Origin: an uncultured Polycyclovorans sp.
GTDB taxonomy: Bacteria > Pseudomonadota > Gammaproteobacteria > Nevskiales > Nevskiaceae
Direction of reading: 5' to 3'
NCBI GenBank assembly: GCA_936928855.1
Contig: CAKZHZ010000070.1
Location: 23,194-87,193 of the forward strand
Length of the DNA: 64,000 nucleotides
Below the pieces are notes generated by a model, which saw only the letters and a program-made list of their open reading frames with translations, did not search any database and had not been told where the DNA came from. The translations under genes and the position numbers were made by a program. Positions 18,037 to 28,200 of the stretch are shown here, one piece after another. How positions within the stretch are numbered: the stretch's first letter is position 1; every line of letters begins with the position of its first letter.

Positions 18037-18671
18037 CGACCCAGCACCCGCGCCTTCTCGAACCGATGCTCCGTCCCCGCTGCCAGGGCCCGCACATTGC
18101 TACGGTGCTTCCAGACCACCAGCGTCGCCATGGCAATGCCGAAGGCGCCGGTCATGGACCACAGCCCCTCAGCGCCGAAACAGGCAATGTGCAGCACCGC
18201 CACCAGGCTGGCGGTCAGCGTTGCCAGGCTGACATAGCCGGTCAGCATCACCGCCAGCGCAAACGCTGCGAGCATCCAGCCGATCGCGGCCGGCAACAGG
18301 CAGGCAAACACGCCCGCCAGCGTCGCCACCCCCTTGCCGCCCTGAAAGCGATGAAAGACCGGGTAGCAATGGCCCAGCGCCACCATCACGCCACAGCCAT
18401 ACGCCACTGTCGTGACGGGCACCCCGGCTGCACCGGGGAACGGCCACGGCAGGCCCGGCACCACCAGCACGGCCACCACGCCCTTCAGCACATCAATGAG
18501 CAGCACCCCCAGCGCGAACGCCGCGCCCTGTGTCCGCAGCGCATTGGTGGCGCCGATGTTGCCGCTGCCGCTGCGGCGCAGGTCCACCCCGCCCCGCAAC
18601 GCGCCGATCACCATGCCGCCCATCACGCTGCCCATCAGGTAGGCCAGCAGCCCCTTGGCGATGAACTCCAT
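18021..18671 (-). CDS. plsY: Glycerol-3-phosphate acyltransferase PlsY
   Basis: A 216-residue polytopic membrane enzyme that acylates glycerol-3-phosphate from acyl phosphate, starting phospholipid synthesis. The family signatures are DLRRSGSGNIGATNALRT near residue 30, GHCYPVFHRFQGGKGVATLAG near 105 and a final TLVVWKHRSNVRAL. Membrane segments alternate with these loops. Length is typical, with a somewhat basic C-terminal tail. It lies just before birA on the same strand, and the two overlap. Confidence 0.95.
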   Translation of the reverse strand: MEFIAKGLLAYLMGSVMGGMVIGALRGGVDLRRSGSGNIGATNALRTQGAAFALGVLLIDVLKGVVAVLVVPGLPWPFPGAAGVPVTTVAYGCGVMVALGHCYPVFHRFQGGKGVATLAGVFACLLPAAIGWMLAAFALAVMLTGYVSLATLTASLVAVLHIACFGAEGLWSMTGAFGIAMATLVVWKHRSNVRALAAGTEHRFEKARVLGRWLSR

Positions 18672-18683
18672 CCGCGCGACTCC

Positions 18684-20468
18684 TCAGGCACCCAGCCAGG
18701 CGCGGCGGCGCTGGAGTGCCGCGTCGTCGGCATCGGGATCCGGGATCAGGGTCCAGCTGTCCAGCGGCGGTGGCGCCGGCACCAGCGTGACCGCCTCCAA
18801 TCGCCCGGCGCGGAAACGATGGACAGTGACCGGCCGCTGCGGCGCAAGCTGCGACAGGACCGTCGCCGCCGTGCCGGCGGTGAGCTGCCAGCCATCGACC
18901 GCCACCAGCACGTCGCCAACCGCCAGGTCGGCGTGCTCAGCGGGGCTGTCACTGCGAACCTGCGTAATCCGCAGGCTGTCCGGCGCCAGACGGGCCCCGA
19001 GGGCACTCGGCGGCGGTGTGCCGGGCACCCGGCCGCCCGCGTCGCTGCTGCCCAGGGCGGCACGCAGTACCGCCGCCACCCCGAAGGGCTTGAGCCACAC
19101 CGCCAGGGGCAACTCGTCGGTGCTGCGCAGCGCCTGATCGAAGAACGGCTGCAGATCCGCCCCGCCCACTTCCAGCGCCAGCGCTTCCAGCCCGCGCTCG
19201 GGAACCGGCACCCCGGGGGCGCCATACCGGCTCCAGGCCATGCGCATCACCGTGTCCAGCGACTGCCCTCGGAGGCGCAGCTGCAGGTCCAGACCCAAGG
19301 CCACCAGCGCCCCTTTGACGTAGTAGCTGACGGTCTGATTGGGCGTGTTCTCGTCGGGCTGGTAGTACTTGGTCCAGGTCTCGAAACTGGACGCTTCCAG
19401 ACTGTGCAGATGCCGGCCCGGCATCCGCCAGACGCGGGTCGCCTGGGCCGCCAGGAGATCCAGGTAATCCTCCATCGGCACCAGGCCGGCCCGCAGCAGG
19501 AACTGGTCGTCGTAATAGCTGGTGACACCCTCGTAGTGCCAGAGGTCCCGCGAGTAGGCCTCCTGCGACAGGTCACTCTCGGCAAAGCGGGCGGCCGTCA
19601 GCCGCTTGACGTTCCACAGATGGAAGTACTCGTGCGAAGCCAGCCCGAGAAACGCGCGATATCCCGGTTTCATGCCGGTATCCCCGGGCGCCGGAAGGTC
19701 ATCGCGGGCGCAGACCAGGGCGGTGGAATGACGGTGCTCCAGCCCCCCGTATCCGCGCGTCATCACGTGGGTGAGGAACAGGTAACGGTCCAGCTGCAGG
19801 CTGTGCCCGAACAGGGCGTGCTCGACACTGCAGATCCGCGCGAGATCCGCCGTCACCCGCGCGGTATCGACCGGCGCGTGGCCGGCCAGCACCAGACTGT
19901 GGGGCATGCCGTCCACATCGAAATCGACGCGCTCGAAGGCCCCCATCTCGACCGGCTGGTCGATCAGGTCCTCGTAGTCGTCGGCCCGGTAGCGGCCAAA
20001 GCCCCGTGCATCCACCTCGACGGCCTGCAGACTGGTGGCCAGCGCCCAGTCACGACAGGCGGGGTCCTGCGGCGGCTGCACGTCGATCTCCAGTGCCGTA
20101 TCCGTCTGCCCTTCCACCGCAAAACAGAGTGAGCTGGGATTGAAAAACCCCCGCCGGGTATCCAGAAACGCCTTGCGCACCGAGGGATCAAAGGCATACA
20201 CCCGATAGCGCAGCACCAGGGCACCGGCCACCGGTGCCGCCTGATACCGGGACTTGTCCAGCTGCGTCAGATCGCAGGCCGCGCCGTCCGCCTGCTCGGC
20301 GCGGATATCCACCACGTGCTTGGCGAAGTCGCGGATGCAGTAGCTGCCGCGCAGCCACGCCGGGAGGCGGAACACCTGCCCTGCGGGGTCGGGCTTCTCC
20401 ACCCGCAGCGCAACGGCAAAAAGATGGGCGCGGGGCGCAGCAGGCGAGATCTGATAGTGAACGGACAT
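18684..20468 (-). CDS. M61-family metallopeptidase with PDZ domain
   Basis: A 594-residue glycyl-aminopeptidase-like M61 peptidase. A beta-rich N-terminal domain comes first. The zinc motif SHEYFHLWNVKRL is near residue 280, followed by a thermolysin-like domain with EGVTSYYDDQFLLRAGL. A C-terminal PDZ-like domain (residues about 490-560) carries SPAEHADLAVGDVLVAVDGW. No clear signal peptide is present from the ATG at 20468. Longer in-frame starts upstream give arginine-rich, unlikely sequence. It ends 12 nt before the plsY start, so plsY may share its transcript. Substrates are unknown. Confidence 0.88.
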   Translation of the reverse strand: MSVHYQISPAAPRAHLFAVALRVEKPDPAGQVFRLPAWLRGSYCIRDFAKHVVDIRAEQADGAACDLTQLDKSRYQAAPVAGALVLRYRVYAFDPSVRKAFLDTRRGFFNPSSLCFAVEGQTDTALEIDVQPPQDPACRDWALATSLQAVEVDARGFGRYRADDYEDLIDQPVEMGAFERVDFDVDGMPHSLVLAGHAPVDTARVTADLARICSVEHALFGHSLQLDRYLFLTHVMTRGYGGLEHRHSTALVCARDDLPAPGDTGMKPGYRAFLGLASHEYFHLWNVKRLTAARFAESDLSQEAYSRDLWHYEGVTSYYDDQFLLRAGLVPMEDYLDLLAAQATRVWRMPGRHLHSLEASSFETWTKYYQPDENTPNQTVSYYVKGALVALGLDLQLRLRGQSLDTVMRMAWSRYGAPGVPVPERGLEALALEVGGADLQPFFDQALRSTDELPLAVWLKPFGVAAVLRAALGSSDAGGRVPGTPPPSALGARLAPDSLRITQVRSDSPAEHADLAVGDVLVAVDGWQLTAGTAATVLSQLAPQRPVTVHRFRAGRLEAVTLVPAPPPLDSWTLIPDPDADDAALQRRRAWLGA

Positions 20469-20619
20469 ACGGGCGCAGCGGCAGTCAAAGCGCCATTGTA
20501 GGCCCTGCGCGACACGCGTCATGACGGCGCCCCCTGCGGCTGGCGGCGCAGCCCGCCTCGTGAAGGCTGGCGCCGGGCGGCGTAAGCTTGCCCGCTTTAC
20601 CGACAGACGAGACGCCATC

Positions 20620-21552
20620 GTGACCGAGTCCGCCTTCGTGCCCGCCACCGCCCCCAGCCTGCGTGCCCGTGTGTTCCGCCAGGGGGTTCGCCTGATGATC
20701 CGTCCCATCTTCGCGCGCCAGGACCTCAGCGTTGAGCAGCGCCGCCGCAAGCTGCTGCGCCTGACCACCATGGCGCAGTTCACCATTCCCAAGGGCACCC
20801 GCTTCCGGCAGGCGCCGCTCGGCGGCGTGCCGGCGGAATGGACCGATCCCCCGGGCGAGACCCGCGGCGTGCTGCTGTACCTGCACGGTGGCGCCTATGT
20901 GGTGGGTGCCCCGCAGATCTACCGCGAACTGACCGCACGATTCGCACGCGATGCCCAGGTGTGCGTGGCGACCCTGGACTACCGGCTCGCGCCGGAACAC
21001 CCCTTCCCCGCGGCCGTCGACGATGCGGTGGCCGCCTACCGCGCCCTGCTGGACAACACCCCTGCCAGCCGTATCGTGGTGGCTGGCGACTCCGCCGGCG
21101 GCGGGCTCAGCCTGGCCCTGCTGCAACGGCTGCGCGAGGAGGGCCTGCCGATGCCGGCCGGCGCCGCCCTGCTGTCCCCCTGGGGGGATCTCAGCGGCAG
21201 CCTGCCGGCCTACACGCGCGAGGCCGACCGCGAGCCCCTGCTGTATGTGCCCACCCTGCGCGAATGCGCCGTGAACTATGCCGGCGAAACCCCGCTGGAG
21301 CACCCGCAACTGTCGCCGATCCACGCCGACTACCAGGGCCTGCCGCCCCTGTTGATCCAGGCCACCGATGCCGAGGTGCTGGCAGATGATGCGCGACGCA
21401 TCGCCGAACGCGCGCAGGCCGGCGGGGTGGAGGTCCGTCTGGAGATGTGGACCGGCCTCTGGCACGTGTGGCAATTGTTTGCCGGGCTGGTACCGGAAGC
21501 CGGCGATGCCACCGCCCGCATGGGCCGCTGGCTGGGCAGCCGGCTGTCATGA
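20620..21552 (+). CDS. Alpha/beta hydrolase, hormone-sensitive-lipase family esterase
   Basis: An esterase/lipase of the bacterial HSL family, about 310 residues. The oxyanion HGGAYVVG, the nucleophile elbow GDSAGGGLSLALL, the acid region ATDAEVLADDAR and the His in GLWHVW make a full catalytic set. The GTG at 20620 is preferred because the first 33 residues from an ATG at 20521 are low-complexity and have no ribosome-binding site. The earlier ATG remains possible. Its stop overlaps the next hydrolase start as ATGA. It runs divergently from the M61 peptidase. Substrate unknown. Confidence 0.85.
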   Translation: MTESAFVPATAPSLRARVFRQGVRLMIRPIFARQDLSVEQRRRKLLRLTTMAQFTIPKGTRFRQAPLGGVPAEWTDPPGETRGVLLYLHGGAYVVGAPQIYRELTARFARDAQVCVATLDYRLAPEHPFPAAVDDAVAAYRALLDNTPASRIVVAGDSAGGGLSLALLQRLREEGLPMPAGAALLSPWGDLSGSLPAYTREADREPLLYVPTLRECAVNYAGETPLEHPQLSPIHADYQGLPPLLIQATDAEVLADDARRIAERAQAGGVEVRLEMWTGLWHVWQLFAGLVPEAGDATARMGRWLGSRLS

Positions 21553-22436
21553 GCCTGAGCCCCGACGCCTGGTACGCCGACGGGCAGCACTTCGACTTCA
21601 ACGGCCACACCCTCCCCTATCGCGACAGCGGCGGCGGCGATGCCGCCGTGCTGCTGATCCACGGCTTCCCCACCTGCAGCTGGGACTGGGCGCCCCTGTG
21701 GGACCGGCTGGTCGCACGCTACGGCCGTGTCATCGCCCCCGACATGCTGGGCTTCGGCCGCGCCCCCAAGCCCCCGCGGCACCGCTACGACCTGATGGAG
21801 CAGACCGACCTGCACGACGCCCTGGTCGCCCACCTCGGCATCCGCCACCTGCGGGTGGTGGCGCATGACTACGGTGTCAGCGTGGCGCAGGAACTGCTGG
21901 CCCGTGATCACGACGGCGGCCGCACCACCACCCTAGCCGCCGTGGCGCTGCTCAATGGCGGACTGTTCCCCGAGACCCATCGCCAGACCCGCATGCAGAA
22001 GCTGTTGCGCTCACCGCTCGGCGGCCTGCTGGCGCACCTGTCGAGCCAACGCAGCTTCAACCGCAGCTTCTCACTGGTGTTCGGCCCGCAGACCCAGCCC
22101 TCCGAGGCGGAACTGGATGCCTTCTGGTCCCTGCTCAGCCACCACAACGGCCACCACCGACTGCACCGCCTGATCCGCTATATCGACGATCGTCGGCAAC
22201 ACCGCGCCCGCTGGGTGGGCGCCCTGCAACACACCCGCGTGCCGCTGCGGCTGATCAATGGCCCCGAGGACCCGGTCTCCGGTGCCCACATGGTGACGCG
22301 CTATCGCGCGCTGGTGCCGGCGCCGGATGTGGTGAGCCTGCCGGGCATCGGCCACTATCCGCAGGTGGAATCCCCCGACGGCGTCTGGCAGGCCCTGCAG
22401 CCGTTTCTGGATGCCCATGGCCCTCAGAGCTTGTGA
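21549..22436 (+). CDS. Alpha/beta hydrolase with Asp nucleophile (epoxide hydrolase/dehalogenase-like)
   Basis: A 295-residue alpha/beta hydrolase. HGFPTCSWDW is the oxyanion loop. The nucleophile elbow reads VVAHDYGVSVAQ, with Asp rather than Ser, as in epoxide hydrolases and haloalkane dehalogenases. The acid GPEDPVSG and the final His in GIGHYPQVE complete the site. ATG at 21549 overlaps the upstream esterase stop. The stop codon (TGA at 22434) lies inside an interspersed palindromic element. Which of the two reactions it performs cannot be decided here. Confidence 0.83.
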   Translation: MSLSPDAWYADGQHFDFNGHTLPYRDSGGGDAAVLLIHGFPTCSWDWAPLWDRLVARYGRVIAPDMLGFGRAPKPPRHRYDLMEQTDLHDALVAHLGIRHLRVVAHDYGVSVAQELLARDHDGGRTTTLAAVALLNGGLFPETHRQTRMQKLLRSPLGGLLAHLSSQRSFNRSFSLVFGPQTQPSEAELDAFWSLLSHHNGHHRLHRLIRYIDDRRQHRARWVGALQHTRVPLRLINGPEDPVSGAHMVTRYRALVPAPDVVSLPGIGHYPQVESPDGVWQALQPFLDAHGPQSL

Positions 22437-22490
22437 AAAAATCGAACGCAGCAGGCGGGCGATTTTTCCACATGCTCTCAGGTATCCTCC
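22431..22490. repeat. Interspersed GAGAGCATGT element, inverted pair forming a long hairpin
   Basis: The left arm (GAGCTTGTGAAAAAATCG) and right arm (CGATTTTTCCACATGCTC) are near-complementary around a GC-rich centre of about 17 nt. The stop codon of the upstream hydrolase lies in the left arm. The right arm ends just before the next gene's start region. It could act as a terminator-like hairpin in both directions. Confidence 0.7.
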
Positions 22491-22495
22491 GCGCC

Positions 22496-22699
22496 ATGAC
22501 GCGACTGCCCCCTCTGCTGACACCCGCCACACTGCTGCTGAGCCTGACCGCCTGCATGGGCCCGAAAGCCACCAGCGTCGGCAGCCAGGAAGCCCCGGCA
22601 ACCATCATTCCCGCCAGCGAACTCAACACCGAGGGCTGCGTCCGCAAGCGCATTCCCGGCACCGGCCGCGTCGAACTGGTGTGCCCCCAGCAGCCATGA
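22496..22699 (+). CDS. Small lipoprotein, unknown function
   Basis: A 67-residue protein with a lipoprotein signal: positively charged start, hydrophobic LLTPATLLLSL, and lipobox LTAC with Cys at residue 20. The mature part is about 48 residues with a single further pair of cysteines (EGCVRKR and ELVCPQQ). The ATG at 22496 is chosen because it starts the signal peptide; an earlier in-frame ATG at 22433 would read through the repeat element. The next gene starts in the stop codon (ATGA). Function unknown. Confidence 0.7.
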   Translation: MTRLPPLLTPATLLLSLTACMGPKATSVGSQEAPATIIPASELNTEGCVRKRIPGTGRVELVCPQQP

Positions 22700-23361
22700 G
22701 CCACGCCGCCGCCAGCGCCCCGCGCGAAGTGCTCGCGTTTCACCTGGCGTTCGGCCTGCTGACCCTGCCGGTCGTGCTCTATGCAGAGGGCACCCTGTAC
22801 GGCACCGGCGTGCTGGTACTGGCCGTGCTCTACAACCTGGCGCTGCCCGGTTACGCCCTGTTCCGCCGCCATCACGACTGGCTGGCGCGCTGGGCGTTCC
22901 TGCTGCCCGTGTCCATCGGCCAGGTGCTGCCGGACTGGGCCCTGGTGGACATCGCCGGCACCCTCCAGTTTCCCGACCACGGGGTTGCCCGCATCGGCGA
23001 CGCTGTACCGCTTTACTTCATGGGCCTGTGGATCATGCTGCTGTTCCCGGTGACCCTGCTGGCGGACGCCAGCGGGCGCCTGCGCTATCCCGTCGTCATC
23101 CTGCTGGGCGGCAGCCTGTTTGCCGTGGCCGAATGGGCAGCGCCCATGCTGCGGTTGTGGCAGCCCGTCGACACCCCCACCCGCTTCGGTATCGCCCCCT
23201 ACACGGTTGCCGCCGAGATCCTGCTCTGCATCGCCTGCCTGTGGGCCTACCGCAACGCCCGCTACCACGGCGTGCTGGCACGGCTGTGGTCCGCCGTGAT
23301 GATCGTCGGCTTCTACACCGGCGCCCTGATGATCAGCCTGCTCATGTTCGGCGGCCACTAG
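22696..23361 (+). CDS. Integral membrane protein, unknown function
   Basis: A 221-residue protein with about six or seven membrane helices (LAFGLLTLPVVLYAEG, TGVLVLAVLYNLALPGYAL, FMGLWIMLLFPVTLLAD, VVILLGGSLFAVAEW, AEILLCIACLWAY and SAVMIVGFYTGALMISLLMF). The ATG overlaps the lipoprotein stop, so it is probably cotranslated. Acidic and aromatic residues inside LPDWALVD and AVAEWAAP are notable. The family is not recognised. The coupling with a lipoprotein and two hydrolases suggests an envelope role, which is inference. Confidence 0.7.
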   Translation: MSHAAASAPREVLAFHLAFGLLTLPVVLYAEGTLYGTGVLVLAVLYNLALPGYALFRRHHDWLARWAFLLPVSIGQVLPDWALVDIAGTLQFPDHGVARIGDAVPLYFMGLWIMLLFPVTLLADASGRLRYPVVILLGGSLFAVAEWAAPMLRLWQPVDTPTRFGIAPYTVAAEILLCIACLWAYRNARYHGVLARLWSAVMIVGFYTGALMISLLMFGGH

Positions 23362-23428
23362 TGCACCGCTTCCAACAAAGCGTCAGGAGATGGCGAGTGC
23401 GATTGAGTGACGTCACCTTTCCCTCTAC

Positions 23429-23656
23429 CGTCATGCCCGATTCGATCGGGCATCCAGGCCCCTACCGTCGCAGCTGGATCCCGGCTCAAGGCCGGGATGA
23501 CGGCCACCTACCCAACCACCGTCATGCCCGACTCGATCGGGCATCCAAACCCCCACCGGCGCAGCTGGATCCCGGCTCAAGGCCGGGATGGCGGCTCTTG
23601 CCCTTCTTCCGTCATGCCCGACTTGATCGGGCATCCAGGCCCCGACCGTCGCTGCA
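23429..23656. repeat. REP-like repeat cluster 1 (two units plus a half)
   Basis: Each unit joins two palindromes: TGCCCGA-spacer-TCGGGCA and CCCGGCTCAAGGCCGGG followed by GATGACG, about 74 bp in all. Units run at 23429-23502, about 23520-23593 and a half unit from 23610. The cluster lies between the membrane-protein gene and purD, both on the plus strand. It contains no gene. Confidence 0.85.
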
Positions 23657-23711
23657 CTCGAATCACTTTGACGAACCCGCCACGGGTTCCTGACGCACCA
23701 AGGAAGTCCTG

Positions 23712-25007
23712 ATGTCCAACTACTCCCAAACCGTACTCGTCGTCGGCAGCGGCGGCCGCGAACACGCCATCGCCTGGAAGCTGGCCCAGTCCCCGCGCGT
23801 GGCGCGGGTGCTGGTGGCACCCGGCAATGCCGGTACTGCCCTGGAAGCCAAGTGCGAAAACGTGAGCGTGGGTGCAGAGGACATCGAAGGCCTGAAAGCA
23901 CTGGCCGCCGCCGAAGGCGTGCACTTCACCGTGGTCGGGCCCGAGGGTCCGCTGGCCAAGGGCATCGTCGATGCCTTCCAGGCCGACAATCGTCGCATCT
24001 TCGGCCCCACCCAGGCCGCTGCCCAGCTGGAAGCCAGCAAGGCCTTTACCAAGGACTTCCTCAAGCGTCACCGCATCCCCACCGCCGGCTACGAAGTCTT
24101 CACCCGGATCGAGCCCGCGCTGACCTACGTGCGGGAACGTGGCGCCCCCATCGTCATCAAGGCTGACGGGCTGGCCGCCGGCAAAGGCGTCGTGGTGGCA
24201 ATGACCCTGCCCGATGCCGAAGCCGCCGTGCGCGACATGCTCAGCGGCACCCTGCTCGGCCAGGCAGGCGCCCGCGTCGTCATCGAAGACTTTCTTGACG
24301 GCGAAGAGGCCAGCTTCATCGTCGTCGCCAGCGGCACCGACTTCGTCGCGCTCGCCAGCAGCCAGGACCACAAACGCGTGTTCGACGGCGACCGCGGCCC
24401 CAACACCGGCGGCATGGGCGCCTACTCGCCCGCACCGGTAGTGACCCCGCCCGTGCAGGAGCGCGTGTGCCGCGAGATCATCGAACCCACCCTGCGAGGC
24501 ATGGCCGTGGAGGGCACCCCCTTCAGCGGCTTCCTCTACGCCGGCCTCATGATCGACGCCGACGGTGCCCCCCGCGTGATCGAATTCAACGCCCGCCTCG
24601 GTGACCCGGAAACCCAGCCCCTCATGGCACGGCTGGAATCCGACCTGCTCGACCTGCTGGAAGCCGCCGTCGATGGCGGGCTGGCACAGCAGCATCCCCA
24701 ATGGGACCCCCAGCCTGCGCTGGGCGTGGTGATGGCTGCCGAACACTATCCGGCCACCCCCAGCAAGGGCGACGCCATCGAAGGCCTCGACCAGGTGCCC
24801 GCCGGAGTCAAAGTGTTTCACGCCGGCACCACCACCCAGCACGGCCAGGTCGTCACCGCCGGCGGCCGCGTGCTCTGCGTGGTCGGCAAAGGCCCCCAGG
24901 TCCGCGACGCCCAGACCGCCGCCTACAGCGGCGTCAACGTCATCCGCTGGCGCGGCGAACACCACCGAAAGGACATCGGCTACCGCGCCGTGGCCCGGGG
25001 CGCCTAG
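23712..25007 (+). CDS. purD: Phosphoribosylamine-glycine ligase
   Basis: A 431-residue GAR synthetase, the second step of purine synthesis, with an ATP-grasp fold. It shows VLVVGSGGREHAIAWKL at the N-terminus, VVGPEGPLAKGIVDAF near 75, KADGLAAGKGVVVA near 145, the NTGGMGAYSPAP loop near 225, and EFNARLGDPETQPLMARL near 290. ATG follows AAGGA. Length is normal. It stands alone here, without purH, and lies between two REP clusters. Confidence 0.96.
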   Translation: MSNYSQTVLVVGSGGREHAIAWKLAQSPRVARVLVAPGNAGTALEAKCENVSVGAEDIEGLKALAAAEGVHFTVVGPEGPLAKGIVDAFQADNRRIFGPTQAAAQLEASKAFTKDFLKRHRIPTAGYEVFTRIEPALTYVRERGAPIVIKADGLAAGKGVVVAMTLPDAEAAVRDMLSGTLLGQAGARVVIEDFLDGEEASFIVVASGTDFVALASSQDHKRVFDGDRGPNTGGMGAYSPAPVVTPPVQERVCREIIEPTLRGMAVEGTPFSGFLYAGLMIDADGAPRVIEFNARLGDPETQPLMARLESDLLDLLEAAVDGGLAQQHPQWDPQPALGVVMAAEHYPATPSKGDAIEGLDQVPAGVKVFHAGTTTQHGQVVTAGGRVLCVVGKGPQVRDAQTAAYSGVNVIRWRGEHHRKDIGYRAVARGA

Positions 25008-25017
25008 TCGCCCCCAT

Positions 25018-25145
25018 CGTCATGCCCGAGCTGATCGGGCATCCAGACTCCCACCGCCGCAGCTGGACCCCGCATCAAGTGCGGGGTGACGTCCACTTAC
25101 CCAACTCCCGTCATGCCCGACTTGATCGGGCATCCAGCCCGTCCT
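25018..25145. repeat. REP-like repeat cluster 2
   Basis: One full unit (25018-25091, with CCGCATCAAGTGCGGGG as a variant second palindrome) and a half unit from 25109. It lies between the convergent ends of purD and the autotransporter gene. The rest of this gap up to 25248 holds only the autotransporter terminator. Confidence 0.8.
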
Positions 25146-25182
25146 TGTGCACCCGCCGCCTCAGTCAGCAGATGGCGCCCAC

Positions 25183-25212
25183 AAAAAAGGGCCGCCGGTC
25201 TCCCGGCGGCCC
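25183..25212 (-). terminator. Rho-independent terminator of the autotransporter gene
   Basis: On the minus strand a perfect 10-bp GC-rich stem (GGGCCGCCGG pairing with CCGGCGGCCC) with a 4-nt loop is followed by six T. It lies about 36 nt after the autotransporter stop. This is the clearest intrinsic terminator in the window. Confidence 0.9.
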
Positions 25213-25248
25213 ACCCAACGTCCCCTTCCCTGGGACACTGCTCCACAC

Positions 25249-28200
25249 TCAGTCGAGACGCAGCCGCAAACCAAAGCGCAGCGTGTGGTCGTTGGCCTCG
25301 CTGCTGAACTGGCCGGCGTAGGACAGCGCCAGTTCGCCTGCATCCCACCATTGGTACACCAGCCCCAGATCCACCAGGGCAACGCTTTCCGCCACCGGGG
25401 CGCCCTGCACGGTGAAGCGCTCGTCGCCATCCAGGAAATGCAAGCGCGTTTCCGGCTGCAGTTCGTCCAGGGCCTGGCGCCAGCCGAGGGCGCCGTCGAG
25501 GCGCAGGCCGTCCCAACCGGGGAGCGCGGTGGCGGCGCGCAGGCCAAGGCTGGCGTAGCTCAGGGACTCACTCCCCTGGTCGGCCATCAGCGTGGCGGTC
25601 TCACCAAACGGGGTGTTGTACTGATCGCCTTCGAAGAAGCCATCCATCGACTGTCGCAACCAGGCCAGGCCCACGAAGGGCGCCAGCTCAAGCTCGGTCC
25701 AGCGCAGCCGGTAGTCCACTTCGCCGAACAGTTGGCTTGAGTCACCGTCGTAGTCGGCCGTCAGCCGCTCCTGGTAACCGGGAAAATCGATCTGTCGCCG
25801 GGTGCTCACTTCGTGCCAGGTATAGGCAGCGCCCAACCGCAAACCGAGGCTGGCGCTGGCGCCGCGCCAACCGGGTGCGGCGTAGCGGCTGGCGCCGTAC
25901 AGGCCCAGGTGGATGTTGTCGGTTTCGCTCTCGGCACGCTGGGCGTCGAGATCGCCGTTGCCGCGGGTGTAGCCGGCGCTCCATCCCAAGCGCAGACGCT
26001 CACCACGCCCGTGGTCACCCCCGAGGAACAAACCCGCACTGTCGCGCGTCAGCTCGGCACTGCTGCCGGCATCGGTGCTGCCGGTGGCACCCAGCAGCTG
26101 CGCCCAAAGCCCCGTGGCGGCGCCGGCATCCAGGGCACGACCGCGCGCCAGTACGGTATCGCGGATGAAGCGGCTGTCCTCGAACAGCTGCGTCTTGACG
26201 CTGGCATGCACTTCGCCGGACAGCTGGTCGAACGCGGTACGGGCATCCTCGGCGGTCAGTGGCAGCACGGCCCAGGCCAGCGGGTGGGCAAAGCCCAGCG
26301 CCTGCACAGCGGCACCGGTGCCCTGCTGGTTGGCCGTCACGCCGACGGCGGCGTAGTCGATGTCATTGCGTTCCAACAGCAGCTGCACCGTGTTGGCCTC
26401 GTAGTTCAAGCTGGCATCGAGGAAGGCAAAGTTGCTGCTGACATCATCAAAGGTGCCACTGAGGGTATCGGCACTGAGGATGGTGTAGGTGCTCAGTGGA
26501 TTCCACAGGCCCGCATTCTCCGCGCCGGCTTCCACCGCCAGCACCGATCCCCCTTCCAAAGTGGCAGTGCCGTTCACCTGCAGGCGGTCGGCATCGCCAA
26601 AGCGGTTCACGCCCACCCGCAGCTCCGCGCCTTCGGCAAAGCGGGCATCGCCGTCCACGGTGAACACGCCGCCGCTACCCTCCACATCGGCAATGGGGGC
26701 GAGGTCCAGCCGACCGCCGCTGTGCACGTCCAGCCCCGCTACTGTGCCGGTGCCCGCCAGGGTGCCGCCGTCGTTGACATTGACCGTGCCGAGGAAACTG
26801 CCCAGCACCTCAAAGCGGCCACCGTCCACTTCGGCACTACCGCCGAGGCTGCCGTCCAGCTGTAACACGCCGTTGCTGACACGGGTGGTGCCGGCAAAGC
26901 TGGCTGCATTGGCGGTGAAGGTGGTGGTGCCACTGCCGCGCTGCAGCAGCGTACCGGTGCCACTCAGGCTGTTGCCAAAGGCGAAGGCATCGCTGCGATT
27001 GATGGCAAGCGTGCCACCATTCAGTTGCACGGCACTGGCTGCGGCGAGGCTGCCGCCGTCATCCAGCTGCAGCGTGCCGCCACTCACCACGGTATTGCCG
27101 GTGTAGGTTTGCGCCCGATCAAACCGCGTGGTACCGCTGCCCATCTGCTCGACGTTGCCACTGCCACCGATCTGCGGGGCAAACAGCCAGTCATCACTGC
27201 GGTTGAATGCCAAGGTGCCGCGGGCGATGTTCACATTGCCGGTGAGGCTGCCGCTGCTGCCACCATCGCCGAGGTGCAGGCGGCCGTTCTGCAGCGTGGT
27301 GATGCCGGTGTGCAACTGCTCACCGGTGAGCACCAGGGTGCCGGCGCCATCCTTGGCCAGTCCGCGATCCCCGGCAAACGGGGCTTCCACCGTAGCGGTC
27401 ACGCCGGCCTCCACCAGCAGCTGTGGCGAAACACCGGGCTCCAGGGCATCAGCATTGGGCAACAGCTGCCCGCCCCCGGCCGCGAGGGTGTAGCCATCGC
27501 TGAGGAAGGTCATGCCGGTAAAGCGCACATCCTCGGCCACGGTGACGGTGCCGGGGGTGCCGCTGAAGATGGCCACCTGCTCGTTCCAGGCGCCCTGCGC
27601 CGAGCCGTTGGCATTGGTCCAGCTGGCGGTGCTGTTGTTCCACACCCCGTCGCCACCATCAACGCTGCCGTTGGGTGCGGCGCCGGGGTTGGCACCATCC
27701 CAGTACACCTCGTCACCCAGGGTGCCGCCCACATCGAGGTAGAGCACGTCGTTGCCGTTGTACTGGCCCAGCTGCAGGGTGCCGCCAAAGCCGTCGGGCA
27801 GGTTGATCTGGGCAAAGTCACCGGTGATGCCACCGCCGTACTGGATGAGGGTGTAGATGCCGTTGTTGAAGCCGCCGAGGTCGTTGACGGTGAGGGTGGC
27901 GTCGTTGAGGGTGAGGTTGTTGCCCACCACCAGAAAATCACCGACGCTGCCCGGCGCCAGCAGATCGCCTGGCAGAGCGTCGCCATCCGGTGCGGCAAGA
28001 TCAAAGTGCAGGGTGCCGCCCTGCTCGATCACCAGATTGCTGATCTCGATCACCCCCGGGGCACCATCGCCCAGGGCCAGGGTGCCACCGTTGCCAATGG
28101 TGACCGCGCTGTTGGGAATGCCGCCGCCCAACACCAGGGTGCCGTTCATCACCCGGGTTTCACCACGGTAGTTGTTGTTGCCGGCAAGCACGGTACGGCC

